A stretch of 53,257 nucleotides of DNA from Methanoperedens sp049303315 (GCA_049303315.1 JBAQMZ010000050.1:1-53257), one strand, 5' to 3'; counted from the stretch's first letter, positions 42,438 through 51,123 are shown. Notes: generated from the letters alone by a model not told the origin. Made by a program: numbers and translations.

Positions 42438-42625
42438 ATCTAATTAAGCAGGGGATTCTGGTTGTAGTTACTGTATTTATTGTTACTATGATTATTGGCC
42501 ACTTCGTTTTCGGGAGAATTAACTGGATATTATCTTTCGGAATTGCTAGTGGTTTATTGTTAGGAACCTTGTTGAGGCATTACTGGTTGAGGAGTGCCCA
42601 GAAACAAAAGGAGTCCGGTGATTGA
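42434..42625 (+). CDS. Small two-TM membrane protein
   Basis: A 63-aa protein with two transmembrane helices and a basic C-terminus. It is the only operon member without the GWCP leader. It overlaps both the preceding and the following gene, so it is surely translated with them. Possibly an accessory subunit. Confidence 0.65.
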   Translation: MNLIKQGILVVVTVFIVTMIIGHFVFGRINWILSFGIASGLLLGTLLRHYWLRSAQKQKESGD

Positions 42626-43430
42626 ATTGTTTGTGTATATAGTGGATAAGGTAAAAAGATTGATGGGCTGGTGTCCTGTTGCGGATACAAAAATCAACAA
42701 GCCTTCTTCTGTGGAAGGTTATGCCAATATACCAGAAGGCGGGGGCGATGCATCTGGGAAGTTATTCGGTTCGTTATTCGAATGGGATTACATCGTTAAG
42801 GAAGAACTGCTGCGGTCGATTGCTGTTTTCTTCTATGCATTTATTAGCATCGGGATGCTGATTTCTTATGGTTATATCAAAACAGAACTGACTGACACTT
42901 TTTTCCTTGCACCAATTGCAACCTTCGTCTTTTTCATAATCATGGTCTGGTACCGGAAGACTATACAGGGTTTCTTCACATATCGCTTTGAAAATATCAA
43001 ACCTGTAAGAGAATTGGCCATTCTTGCTGCAATTTATGCCTTATATATTTCTTTATCCCTCCAGTACCCTGTGCTGCACAAGGCATGGTTCCTTATACTC
43101 CTGTTCACAGCCTCAAAACTCGGAAAAATTTTCGAGCTTAATCGCCCCACCGGTATTAAGATGATATTATTCTTTGCAGTAGCATCCGCCTTTATCCTTA
43201 TTCGATATTATGCCCTGCAAATGCCGCTGATGCCTCTGCTGAAAGGCATGCTGGCTTTCGGAGCATCTTTGTTGGTATTCGTAGTTTTAGCAAAGAGGGC
43301 AGGTTTTGAGGAACCTGATCACCTATATAGAATGGACAGGAAGAGCTTTCTGATATGGGTGGCAATCATAGCGATTTCGGTGGTTATAGGGGTAGCGGTA
43401 TGGATAGGGCTTGATATATTGATCAAATAA
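42618..43430 (+). CDS. GWCP-leader membrane protein 4
   Basis: A 270-aa protein with leader VDKVKRLMGWCPVA, a ~45-residue glycine-rich linker, and seven or eight transmembrane helices. Start chosen at GTG 42618, which has AGGAG four bases upstream and overlaps the previous stop; GTG 42594 and TTG 42627 are alternatives. No enzymatic motif is visible. Confidence 0.68.
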   Translation: MIELFVYIVDKVKRLMGWCPVADTKINKPSSVEGYANIPEGGGDASGKLFGSLFEWDYIVKEELLRSIAVFFYAFISIGMLISYGYIKTELTDTFFLAPIATFVFFIIMVWYRKTIQGFFTYRFENIKPVRELAILAAIYALYISLSLQYPVLHKAWFLILLFTASKLGKIFELNRPTGIKMILFFAVASAFILIRYYALQMPLMPLLKGMLAFGASLLVFVVLAKRAGFEEPDHLYRMDRKSFLIWVAIIAISVVIGVAVWIGLDILIK

Positions 43431-43443
43431 AGGGAGAAACTGT

Positions 43444-44079
43444 ATGAATGCATTTCAAAAATTAAGATTATGGCTGGGCTGGTGCCCGAATGCTGCATTT
43501 GTGAATAAAAAGGAGGAAATATATATGGTATCGTATGAAGGAAAGTATATAGACAAAATAAGAGGTATGGAACTGAAGTATATTCCATTCTTAGTCATTG
43601 GTATCCTTTCATTTTACATAAGCGGATTCCTGCTTGGGATTTTAAGCGAAACATATGGTATTGGTATACACGGACCAGAAGCAGTATCTTTTATGTTGTT
43701 TACCTACGTCATCCTGCTGGCAGCCAGTTTGATTGTTTCCAAAGAACGTTCGTTTGGTTTTATTTTGAAAGCATTTGCACTCTCTTTTGCAGCAATGTTC
43801 CTGATATCAGTTGCTTTTTTCGCATGGGGCGCATATGAAGAGGTTAATGATAAATGGATAAACGCTCACAGATTGCAAGCTGCACCCGATAAATTCGTTA
43901 TTATAACCGATGAAGAATTAAACCAATATCCAGCGCTTAAAGAAGCTATAAAAAGCCAAAGTGACGTGAAAGTAAAGCCTGATGAATGGAAACGAACTGA
44001 TGATTATCTCGATCAAAAAGGTTCGAGGGTAATCAAAGTGAATGAAGTGTATTATGAGATTGGATTTGTTACCTCGTAG
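43444..44079 (+). CDS. GWCP-leader membrane protein 5
   Basis: A 211-aa protein starting MNAFQKLRLWLGWCPNAAF. The next part, NKKEEIYMVSYEGKYIDKI, is 95 per cent identical at DNA level to protein 6 and includes an internal AGGAGG (43511-43516) eight bases before an in-frame ATG (43525). Three transmembrane helices and a ~75-residue soluble C-terminal domain (FVIITDEELNQYPALKEAI..VNEVYYEIGF) follow. Confidence 0.7.
   Translation: MNAFQKLRLWLGWCPNAAFVNKKEEIYMVSYEGKYIDKIRGMELKYIPFLVIGILSFYISGFLLGILSETYGIGIHGPEAVSFMLFTYVILLAASLIVSKERSFGFILKAFALSFAAMFLISVAFFAWGAYEEVNDKWINAHRLQAAPDKFVIITDEELNQYPALKEAIKSQSDVKVKPDEWKRTDDYLDQKGSRVIKVNEVYYEIGFVTS
43471..43569 (+). repeat. ~100-bp direct repeat shared by GWCP genes 5 and 6
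   Basis: From GGCTGGTGCCCGAATGCTGC to the codons for KIRGM/KIKGM this segment is about 95 per cent identical to 44190-44284. It carries the leader end and the internal Shine-Dalgarno/ATG. The bodies downstream are unrelated, so the leader has been copied as a cassette. Confidence 0.75.
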
Positions 44080-44125
44080 CGGCAGAAATTGAGGCAATGA
44101 GACTGAAATTGGAGGAAATAAGAAT

Positions 44126-45418
44126 ATGAATACCGTTAAATTCAAAATACCTAACTGTCTCAATTTAGAATCCATCAAAAAAACAATGGGCTGGTGCCCG
44201 AATGCTGCATTTGTAAACAAAAAGGAGGAGGTATATATGGTATCGTATGAAGGAAAGTATATAGACAAAATAAAAGGCATGGGATTCAGGGGATTTCTCG
44301 GTGCCCTGCATCTGGTGTTCGGTGTCTGGCTGGTAATTACTGCACTATCAATACTGGTAAGGCCGCAGATATTCCCATGGTGGATACTGGACATTAATAT
44401 TGTATCTTCCGGGCTATTACTGATGGTTGGACTGACTTCGCTCTTGATTTTCTTTAATTTTATAAAATCCGCCAACATCCACAGGATACTGGCGCTGGTG
44501 AATATCGCCTTACTGATCGGATTTTTCCTTTATCTGAGCCAGTTTCTGGTCTCCCAGGAGTTTGTCTATACAGTGTTTCTCGATAAGCTCTATATCAACT
44601 ACGGTTTCGGGCTCGTATCACTGATACTTTTCACACTTATTTTGGGCATTCCCAGCATCCTGACTTTTTTCAGCAAACCTGTGGGGGAAAAGAAAACCGG
44701 CTTCTACGGCGCAACCTTGCTGATCATTATTATCGTGTTTGCATCTCTTGGAGTTTGTTACCTGTATTTGAACAAACAAAAAGACGCAATGCTGATCGAA
44801 GAATCTGGAAAAAGCGAGGGATACAAGCTATACAAAGTCGAACCAGATGCTTTCTGGTCATGGGGTAATCCATATTATCTCGATTCGGCAGGCGATACTA
44901 CAGGACACCCTATTTCAAAAGACACCTATGAAGCTATACAATTCTTAAGGAGTAAAGAAGGCAGAGTGAAAGCTATATCATGGTGGGATTTTGAATTGGA
45001 AATCAAAGCTGCAGGTAAAGAGCCTGTTATCAGATACGCCTCAGAAGCTATCAAGCTGACAATCGCAAGACCGGCGTCCATGTATGATAAATTCGAGCCG
45101 GATGAGAAAGTGGCAGACGTCTCCAGATTTTTCACTACAGATTCCGAAGATGTTGCAAAAAGCATTGCCGAGAAATACGGAGCCGTTTTAGTGTACATGC
45201 CCAAAGAAAGAATGCGTGGTATTTTTAGTGTTATGGTAATGGCGGCAAATCCCGACATTAACTTTCAGAGCTTATCAGGTATTGGATCATCCGAGGTTTT
45301 TGATCAGAGATTCTATGAACCTTCTATGGCGTATAAATTCAACAGCGGTGCAGAGTTCAAATATTTCGATAAAATATTCGAAAATAAGGATGTTATAATT
45401 TACCAGTTAAAAAAATGA
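44126..45418 (+). CDS. GWCP-leader membrane protein 6 with STT3/AglB-like C-terminal domain
   Basis: A 430-aa protein. Leader LESIKKTMGWCPNAAF, cassette shared with protein 5, about six transmembrane helices (~55-230), then a ~190-residue soluble domain. The latter has EAIQFLRSKEGRVKAISWWD and VSRFFTTDSEDVAKSIAEKY, the same order as the WWDYG-containing C-terminal part of archaeal oligosaccharyltransferase AglB, though here WWDFE replaces WWDYG. The 13-TM catalytic half of AglB is absent. An internal AGGAGG (44223) and ATG (44237) may yield a shorter isoform. A Shine-Dalgarno GGAGG is also present before ATG 44126. Confidence 0.68.
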   Translation: MNTVKFKIPNCLNLESIKKTMGWCPNAAFVNKKEEVYMVSYEGKYIDKIKGMGFRGFLGALHLVFGVWLVITALSILVRPQIFPWWILDINIVSSGLLLMVGLTSLLIFFNFIKSANIHRILALVNIALLIGFFLYLSQFLVSQEFVYTVFLDKLYINYGFGLVSLILFTLILGIPSILTFFSKPVGEKKTGFYGATLLIIIIVFASLGVCYLYLNKQKDAMLIEESGKSEGYKLYKVEPDAFWSWGNPYYLDSAGDTTGHPISKDTYEAIQFLRSKEGRVKAISWWDFELEIKAAGKEPVIRYASEAIKLTIARPASMYDKFEPDEKVADVSRFFTTDSEDVAKSIAEKYGAVLVYMPKERMRGIFSVMVMAANPDINFQSLSGIGSSEVFDQRFYEPSMAYKFNSGAEFKYFDKIFENKDVIIYQLKK

Positions 45419-45425
45419 TGAGGTA

Positions 45426-46607
45426 TTATTCAATCAACACTACTTCAACATCTTCGCCTTTGTCATAACCCTCCATATTCTCAGGTATAATCACAAACCC
45501 GTCGGCTTTCGAAACAGAGCTTAATATCCCAGCGCCGGAAACTGCAAGTGGAACAGCCCTGCCGTTCTCTAATTTGACGCGGGCGAATGTTTTATAGCCG
45601 GTTCTTCCGGGAATTTTCCCGGACAATACCGCACTAACTTTCCTGTCCGGCTCATCTGGTATATGCCCCAGCTTCCTGAGCGCCGCCCTTGCAAAAAAGT
45701 AAAGCGCCACGATGCCTGCGACCGGGTAACCGGGCATGCATACTACGGGTTTGCCGTTTATAATACCAAGCGCCGTAGGCTTTCCCGGACTTATGCCTAC
45801 GCCGTGGACAAGCAACATTCCCATGGAGCCGACTACGCCTGGAACATAATCACGTTTTCCCACTGACGTTCCGCCGCTTGTGATAATCATATCCGCATCA
45901 AGATTGGATAAAATCGCATCTTTTATCTTTTCAGGATTATCTTCCACTATCTCAAGCAGTCTCGGAGCGCCGCCCCATTTCCTTATATACAGCGCAGCCA
46001 TCAATCCATTGGTTTCATAGACTTCTCCTTCCCTGAGCGCAGTGTTTTCCCTTGAAACGAGCTCCTCGCCTGTGGGAATTATAGCCACAAGAAGCTTCCT
46101 GAAGACCGGAATATTCCGGATGCCCAGCGCTGCAAGAACCGCTATATCGCAGGGACGAAGCCTTTGACCTTCTTTCAAAATGACCTCCCCTTTCCGGATA
46201 TCCTCTCCGGTTTCCCCCACATTCTTCCCCGGATGAAGCTGCGTGAATATCTCAACGCTTTCACCCCGCAAAACCGCATCTTCCAGCATCACTACAGCGT
46301 CCGCGCCTTCCGGTATCGGAGATCCTGTATGTACCCTTGCACATGTCCCGTTTTCTATAGACTTAGCCAGTTTGAGAACGACCGGGGAATTGCTTCCGGC
46401 CCCAAGCGTATCGCCTGCCCTGACCGCAAAACCATCCATCGCAGCGCGGCGGTAATGAGGCACATCGATGCCGGCAGTGATATTTTCTGCAATAATCCTG
46501 TCGTCGCAATCCGCGATGGGCAGGTTCTCGGTATCAGAAAGAGGAGCAAATGCCTTTAAAAAAAGTTCTTTTGCCTCATCCGCGTTCATTCTTTGCCTGA
46601 ACATCAT
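45426..46607 (-). CDS. moeA: Molybdopterin molybdotransferase MoeA
   Basis: A 393-aa enzyme that inserts molybdate (or tungstate) into molybdopterin. Motifs: VPHYRRAAMDGFAV, TGSPIPEGADAVVM, TGEELV, TSGGTSVGKRDY and GISPGKP. It overlaps the MoaD-like gene by four bases (ATGA). It converges with the end of the GWCP operon. Confidence 0.92.
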   Translation of the reverse strand: MMFRQRMNADEAKELFLKAFAPLSDTENLPIADCDDRIIAENITAGIDVPHYRRAAMDGFAVRAGDTLGAGSNSPVVLKLAKSIENGTCARVHTGSPIPEGADAVVMLEDAVLRGESVEIFTQLHPGKNVGETGEDIRKGEVILKEGQRLRPCDIAVLAALGIRNIPVFRKLLVAIIPTGEELVSRENTALREGEVYETNGLMAALYIRKWGGAPRLLEIVEDNPEKIKDAILSNLDADMIITSGGTSVGKRDYVPGVVGSMGMLLVHGVGISPGKPTALGIINGKPVVCMPGYPVAGIVALYFFARAALRKLGHIPDEPDRKVSAVLSGKIPGRTGYKTFARVKLENGRAVPLAVSGAGILSSVSKADGFVIIPENMEGYDKGEDVEVVLIE

Positions 46608-46876
46608 CCACCCGACACAGGAGGGAAAATCGCAATCTCATCGCCCGCTTTGATAACTGCATCCAGTCCGCCGGACTCAAGAACATTCCTCCCGTTTAAA
46701 AAGACATTGACGTAAGGCTGCAGATCCTTTCCTTTGAAAAGCATTTTTTCAAATCCCGGGAACTTTTTGCAGAGAATCTCGAGAATCTCTCCGGCTGTAA
46801 CGCCGTCTATTTCAAGCTCTTTAGTTCCGGTGAATTCCCTGAAATTGGCAAAGAGCTTTACTTTTATTTTTGGCAT
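46604..46876 (-). CDS. moaD: MoaD/ThiS-type ubiquitin-like sulfur carrier (SAMP)
   Basis: A 90-aa beta-grasp protein ending in the diglycine VSGG required for activation as a thiocarboxylate. It donates sulfur for molybdopterin synthesis and, in archaea, can also be a small ubiquitin-like modifier. Coupled to moeA. Confidence 0.88.
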   Translation of the reverse strand: MPKIKVKLFANFREFTGTKELEIDGVTAGEILEILCKKFPGFEKMLFKGKDLQPYVNVFLNGRNVLESGGLDAVIKAGDEIAIFPPVSGG

Positions 46877-46938
46877 GACATTTCTTTATTCTTTTAAAAC
46901 CATAAATGCTATGAATATGTTTTAACTATGATGAAGTG

Positions 46939-48705
46939 ATGAATAAAAAAAACTTTGCTTTGTATCTTGGTTTTATTCTCATAGTTATTATTGCCTTAAT
47001 CCTTAGGCTCTACCATCTCGACGAGAGGGTATTTCATCACGATGAAGCCGCGGTAGGTTATTTCACGTATAAACTGTTCAATGACGGCATTTATTCATAC
47101 GACCCTTCGTTCCACGGTCCTTTCATGTATTATGCTACAACCGAGGTGTTCAGGCGCATGGGGGACAGCATATATTCATCGCGTCTTCTTCCTGCACTTT
47201 TCGGAGCAGCCATGATTTTCCTTTTAATCCCGTTAAGAAAGTATATCGGAAACATGGGAGTGATTCTATCGGCTTTCTTTCTTGCGCTCTCGCCCTCGTT
47301 TCTTTATTATTCACGTTTTTACAGGGAAGATATTTTCATTGCGTTTTTTTCACTGTTAATGCTTGTATGCGCTGTCAAATATGCTGAGAAGTATGTTGAA
47401 GAAAAATATTCTTTTTTTAGGATTTTTTACCTCTTTTTGGCTGCAATATCACTGGCATCAATGGCTGCTCTTAAAGAAAATGCGTATATCGCAATGGCAT
47501 TGATAATTTTTTTCCTGTTCCTTCTTTTCATGAGGGAAAAAAGTTATCAGGGCTTGATTGCAAAAATTAAAAGTTTTGATAAAAAATTGCCGACTATTGT
47601 TCTTGAATCGATATTTTTCATATTTGTTTTTCTTATTGCCTTTTCGCTTTATTACACCGGGAAGCCTCTTGAATTACATGGAATGTATGCAGCGTTTGAA
47701 AAGGCTGTAACCCACTGGTATGAGATGCACCGTATAGAGCGCATCGGAGGACCTTACTTTTTCTATTTGCCGATAATCGCCCTGTATGAACTTCCCATTT
47801 TGGTCTTTGGAATACTCGGGATGGTGTATTACGGCGGCTTCGATAAAAAAAAGGAAAAAATGCTGGCCATTTTCCTGGCATATTGGGTTCTTGTGGATAT
47901 AATGTATTATACCTCTGGCGTATATCCCCAATCGGGCAGGTTTTTCCCGACTGCGTATATCCCGTCATCGATCGTTATCTTTTTCCCGCTGTTAATTTAC
48001 GGGATTGTCAGCGTCCTTAAATCCGGCAATATTTTTCTTGCTTTTTTAACCTACTGGGCATTGGCCAATCTTTTTGTTTATTCGTATATCCAGGAAAAAG
48101 TCCCGTGGCTCGTGCTGAATCCCCTGTTGCCGCTTGTGATAATCGCCGCTTATTATCTCGGGGAGCTCCTGCCGCGGCTGAATCTTAAATCCATAGCCGG
48201 TGCAGCTACTATTATTTTCCTTGTTCTCAGTTCATCATATTTTGCCTATTCAAGCATTTTTCTGAACTATTATGATTATACCAATCCGGCTGAACCTCTG
48301 ATACAGGCAGCGCAGCCCCCGCAGAAATTCTCACTTTTCCTTGATAAAATAAGCGAGATATCCGGGCAATACCAGAACCAGTCCACTGAAATCCAGATTA
48401 CTGATAATGAAATGGAAACGCAGTTCCTCTGGTATTTGCGCCATTACGGCAATGTCAGATGGAGAGTGAGCATTGATTCTGAACTTACGGCGCCTTTGAT
48501 TGTGGTGCATGATTCTGATGATAAACATGAACCCAATATCGTAAAGCAGCGCCTGCGCTCGGATTATGAGCGGCTTGACAGCGCAAAGATGTCATGGTAC
48601 TGGTTTGCGCCCTCGGATGTTACGCTGGATTACCTGCTTTACAGGAAGATGGACAGGCCGCCAGGTGAGTACAGGGTGGTGCTGTTTTATCAGCCAAAGT
48701 ACTGA
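46939..48705 (+). CDS. TIGR03663-type polytopic glycosyltransferase (GT39/PMT-like)
   Basis: A 588-aa membrane protein with about 12 helices. The first extracytoplasmic loop contains RVFHHDEAAVGYF (acidic DE residues typical of GT-C enzymes), then FHGPFMYYATTEVF and YYSRFYREDIFIAFF, matching TIGR03663. It likely transfers a lipid-linked sugar to surface glycoconjugates. ATG 46939 preferred over GTG 46936. Its last ~197 bp are duplicated at 49394-49590. Confidence 0.8.
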   Translation: MNKKNFALYLGFILIVIIALILRLYHLDERVFHHDEAAVGYFTYKLFNDGIYSYDPSFHGPFMYYATTEVFRRMGDSIYSSRLLPALFGAAMIFLLIPLRKYIGNMGVILSAFFLALSPSFLYYSRFYREDIFIAFFSLLMLVCAVKYAEKYVEEKYSFFRIFYLFLAAISLASMAALKENAYIAMALIIFFLFLLFMREKSYQGLIAKIKSFDKKLPTIVLESIFFIFVFLIAFSLYYTGKPLELHGMYAAFEKAVTHWYEMHRIERIGGPYFFYLPIIALYELPILVFGILGMVYYGGFDKKKEKMLAIFLAYWVLVDIMYYTSGVYPQSGRFFPTAYIPSSIVIFFPLLIYGIVSVLKSGNIFLAFLTYWALANLFVYSYIQEKVPWLVLNPLLPLVIIAAYYLGELLPRLNLKSIAGAATIIFLVLSSSYFAYSSIFLNYYDYTNPAEPLIQAAQPPQKFSLFLDKISEISGQYQNQSTEIQITDNEMETQFLWYLRHYGNVRWRVSIDSELTAPLIVVHDSDDKHEPNIVKQRLRSDYERLDSAKMSWYWFAPSDVTLDYLLYRKMDRPPGEYRVVLFYQPKY

Positions 48706-48752
48706 TATTAATCCCAAAAGTATTAATAATACAAAGAATACAAATATTACAA

Positions 48753-48992
48753 ATGGAACTTAAAATTAATTGGAATCATAAAAGATGCAAGCATGCGATT
48801 GAGAGAATGTGGCTCCGGGGAGTTTCTATGGATGAAGTAAAAGAGGCTATTATCAAAGGGAAAAAATCAAGGCAAGCTGACACCTGTTTAGTGGAAGCTT
48901 TCTATAGTTTTTTCAGCGTGGTGTATGACGAGTATGTACTGAAAAATAAAGAAATGAGAAAGATATATCCAGTTACTGTAAAATTGTGGTGA
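48753..48992 (+). CDS. DUF4258 toxin-like protein
   Basis: A 79-aa RelE-like small protein (HAIERMWLRGVSMDEVKEAIIKGKK..) matching DUF4258, which pairs with YgiT/MqsA-type antitoxins. It is five bases from the antitoxin gene. Both lie between the GT gene and the duplicated tail of that gene. Confidence 0.78.
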   Translation: MELKINWNHKRCKHAIERMWLRGVSMDEVKEAIIKGKKSRQADTCLVEAFYSFFSVVYDEYVLKNKEMRKIYPVTVKLW

Positions 48993-48996
48993 TAAC

Positions 48997-49341
48997 ATGA
49001 ATGATGAAATTCCGTATAAATGTACCTGCGGAGGAGAATTGAAAAGATCAAAAGTCGAAGTTGAATTTTTTGGGATCAATTTTGGATTGAGGGATGCGGA
49101 AATTTGTACTTTGTGCGGCTCGGAGTATCTTGATCAGGATACAATGAAAGAAATTGAAGCTGAAGTAAAAGAAAAGAATATTTTTGGATTGGAGCGGAAG
49201 TTGTCTGTTACAAAATCTGGAAATTCGTTGGTTATCAGGATTCCTCCAGAGATTGCAGAGTTCCTTGGTATCCATTATAAATCAATAGTTCAGCTTTTCC
49301 CTGTTGATAAAGATAGATTGGAAATCAAGGTTGTAAGCTGA
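48997..49341 (+). CDS. YgiT/MqsA-like zinc-finger plus AbrB antitoxin
   Basis: A 114-aa protein with an N-terminal zinc finger (KCTCGG..EICTLCGSEYL) and a C-terminal AbrB-type DNA-binding hairpin (LSVTKSGNSLVIRIPPEIAEFLGI). This two-domain form is a common partner of DUF4258 toxins; it would bind both toxin and operator. Confidence 0.8.
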   Translation: MNDEIPYKCTCGGELKRSKVEVEFFGINFGLRDAEICTLCGSEYLDQDTMKEIEAEVKEKNIFGLERKLSVTKSGNSLVIRIPPEIAEFLGIHYKSIVQLFPVDKDRLEIKVVS

Positions 49342-49393
49342 AATACTTTTGCAGCAGGATTGTTTGGTGTAGATGCGCTGTTCATTCGTAATA

Positions 49394-49590
49394 CATGATT
49401 CAGATGATAAACACGAACCCAAAATGTGAAGAGCCGCCTGCGCTCGGATTATGAGCGGCTTGACAGCGCAAAGATGTCATGGTACTGGTTTGCGCCCTCG
49501 GATGTTACGCTAAATTACCTGCTTTACAGGAAGATGGACAGACCTCCGGGAGAATACAGGGTGGTGCTGTTTTACCAGCCACGGTATTGA
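49394..49590 (+). pseudogene. Duplicated, frameshifted tail of the TIGR03663 glycosyltransferase gene
   Basis: About 197 bp closely matching 48508-48705 (the 3' end of the glycosyltransferase), with most differences near the left end and a 1-nt deletion around 49424 that shifts the frame. The stop codon and nearly all of the last 150 bp agree. It lies directly after the DUF4258/YgiT pair. The intervening gap 49591-49809 has an AGTTCGTAYN repeat and no gene. Confidence 0.85.
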
Positions 49591-49633
49591 GATTATTTTC
49601 CAAACTTGCCTATTTGCGAACTCATGCTGCCGG

Positions 49634-49655
49634 AGTTCGTACGAGTTTCAAGTCG
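49634..49655 (+). repeat. AGTTCGTAYN 10-nt periodic repeat, copy 3
   Basis: AGTTCGTACG-AGTTTCAAGTCG: two units, the second diverged. Confidence 0.5.
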
Positions 49656-49809
49656 GTCTATTTTTAGTTAGTTTCTTTATTACAAGAATTGAGTAAAAAA
49701 ACGATACTCAGATAATATATCATAAAAAAATAATTATTCATTATGACCCTGAACAAAAATGTATTTGAAAATTCAGAATTGTATAGTGGGACACCAAAGA
49801 AGGATAGAC

Positions 49810-50147
49810 TTATGAATGCCAGAAGAATTTGCAATAATGGCAACAGAACAATAATAGTGGGATTAAAATAATTGAAAAAGGAACCCTTTTTATTATTAAG
49901 AGGATTACAAGCAGTAATGAGGGGATAGCAAAAATGGTACTGAAGATAAGAAAAAAATTGCCAAGATTAGCGATGAAAGTTCGTAAACATTTCCAGGTGC
50001 CAGATAATCTATATATGTAAACCCTGCGCCTATAACTCTTAAAAAAGATACTAAACCATAGACAATTATAACCCAATACAAATATTTTCCAGATATTGAT
50101 GAATTGCGTAAATTCTGACTTCTAATGCGTTGTTCAACTTTTTCCAT
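49810..50147 (-). pseudogene. Frameshifted small membrane protein
   Basis: From ATG 50147 a frame encodes MEKVEQRIRSQNLRN.. and two transmembrane helices but runs out near 49905. A second minus frame continues with a third helix (LLLVILLIIKRVPFSIILIPLLLFC) to a TAA at 49810-49812. A single frameshift in about 49915-49980 joins them into a ~112-aa, three-helix protein. It may be a decayed gene or a sequencing error. Family not recognised. Confidence 0.4.
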
Positions 50148-50195
50148 ATGCAACAAACCGTATTTTTTTCAAATTCAATCAGTGCACCCACTGAA

Positions 50196-51026
50196 TTATT
50201 TCTTTCGATATCCATAATTATCACTAACCATCACTTCTTTTGCCATTTTAGCCATCATCTTCCTTGGCATAAACCTGATTAGAAAAATCATTAATTTGTT
50301 CTCAATACCAGCTATTACCAGTCTTTCTCCTTTCATCATCGCTTTATAACCAATTTCTGCCACAGTCTTTGCATCCATAACTCCTCTTTCAAGCAATTTT
50401 ATATCTTCCATATTTGCTCGTTTGAAAAATTCTGTCTTTGTCGCCCCGGGACATAAAGCGGTTACAGTAATTCCTGTTCCTTGAAGTTCCTCTGCAATCG
50501 CTTCCGAGAAGCTCAGGACAAAAGATTTGGTAGCGCAATATACGGCGTTAAGTGGCCCTGGTCCAAAGGAGCCTGTAGAACCTATATTCATTATTTTCCC
50601 ATAGCCATTTCTCAACATTCCTGGCAAAAACAACTTTGTCAGATGAGTTAGCGACATAAGATTAACTTGGACCATTTGTAACTCTTCTATTATATTGGTC
50701 TCAGAAAAAGCTCCGTATACATTGAATCCTGCATTGTTGACTAAAATGTCAATCTCAATAGATTCTTGTTGAAGTTCATAAAAAATCTCCTGGGGTGTTG
50801 CTGCCACAGACAAATCTTTTGGAATACTGAATACTGATATTCCAAAGTTTCCTTCTAATTCATTTTCCAATTGTTTGAGCTTTTCTTCATTTCTTGCTAC
50901 CATTACAAGATTGTAACCATCCTTCGCAAACAACTTGCTGAATTCATACCCAATGCCACTGGAGGCTCCTGTTATTAATACAGTCTTTTTCTCATTTAAA
51001 TCATTAGTATTTCTATTGTTTTTCAT
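50196..51026 (-). CDS. Short-chain dehydrogenase/reductase
   Basis: A 276-aa classical SDR: cofactor loop TGASSGIG (~20-27), NNAG (~98), catalytic S (GSTGSFG), and YCATK (Y~168, K~172). The substrate is unknown. It is divergent from the TrmB gene, with two operator-like repeats in the 103-nt gap, so TrmB probably regulates it. Confidence 0.87.
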   Translation of the reverse strand: MKNNRNTNDLNEKKTVLITGASSGIGYEFSKLFAKDGYNLVMVARNEEKLKQLENELEGNFGISVFSIPKDLSVAATPQEIFYELQQESIEIDILVNNAGFNVYGAFSETNIIEELQMVQVNLMSLTHLTKLFLPGMLRNGYGKIMNIGSTGSFGPGPLNAVYCATKSFVLSFSEAIAEELQGTGITVTALCPGATKTEFFKRANMEDIKLLERGVMDAKTVAEIGYKAMMKGERLVIAGIENKLMIFLIRFMPRKMMAKMAKEVMVSDNYGYRKK

Positions 51027-51040
51027 CTGAATCTCTCCCT

Positions 51041-51057
51041 TCTAAGTATTTATATTA
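51041..51057 (-). promoter_or_regulatory. TATA box for the SDR gene
   Basis: On the minus strand GTTTATAATATAAATAC lies about 20-30 nt before the SDR ATG (51026), suggesting a very short leader. The adjacent operator 51060-51080 is just upstream of this box, where a bound regulator could act on it. Confidence 0.5.
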
Positions 51058-51059
51058 TA

Positions 51060-51080
51060 AACAACAAATAGGTGTTATAA
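51060..51080 (+). promoter_or_regulatory. TrmB operator-like site 1
   Basis: AACAACAAATAGGTGTTATAA, an imperfect inverted repeat; 17 of 21 positions agree with site 2. Its 3' end overlaps the TATA box of the trmB-like gene (TTATAAATAATATG, 51075-51088). Confidence 0.5.
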
Positions 51081-51102
51081 ATAATATGTTTTTCACTCAA
51101 AT

Positions 51103-51123
51103 AACAACAAAAAGGAGTTGTAA
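51103..51123 (+). promoter_or_regulatory. TrmB operator-like site 2
   Basis: AACAACAAAAAGGAGTTGTAA, with arms ACAAC/GTTGT. It covers the expected transcription start and the Shine-Dalgarno (AAGGAG) of the TrmB gene, 43 bp from site 1 (four helical turns). Confidence 0.5.
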
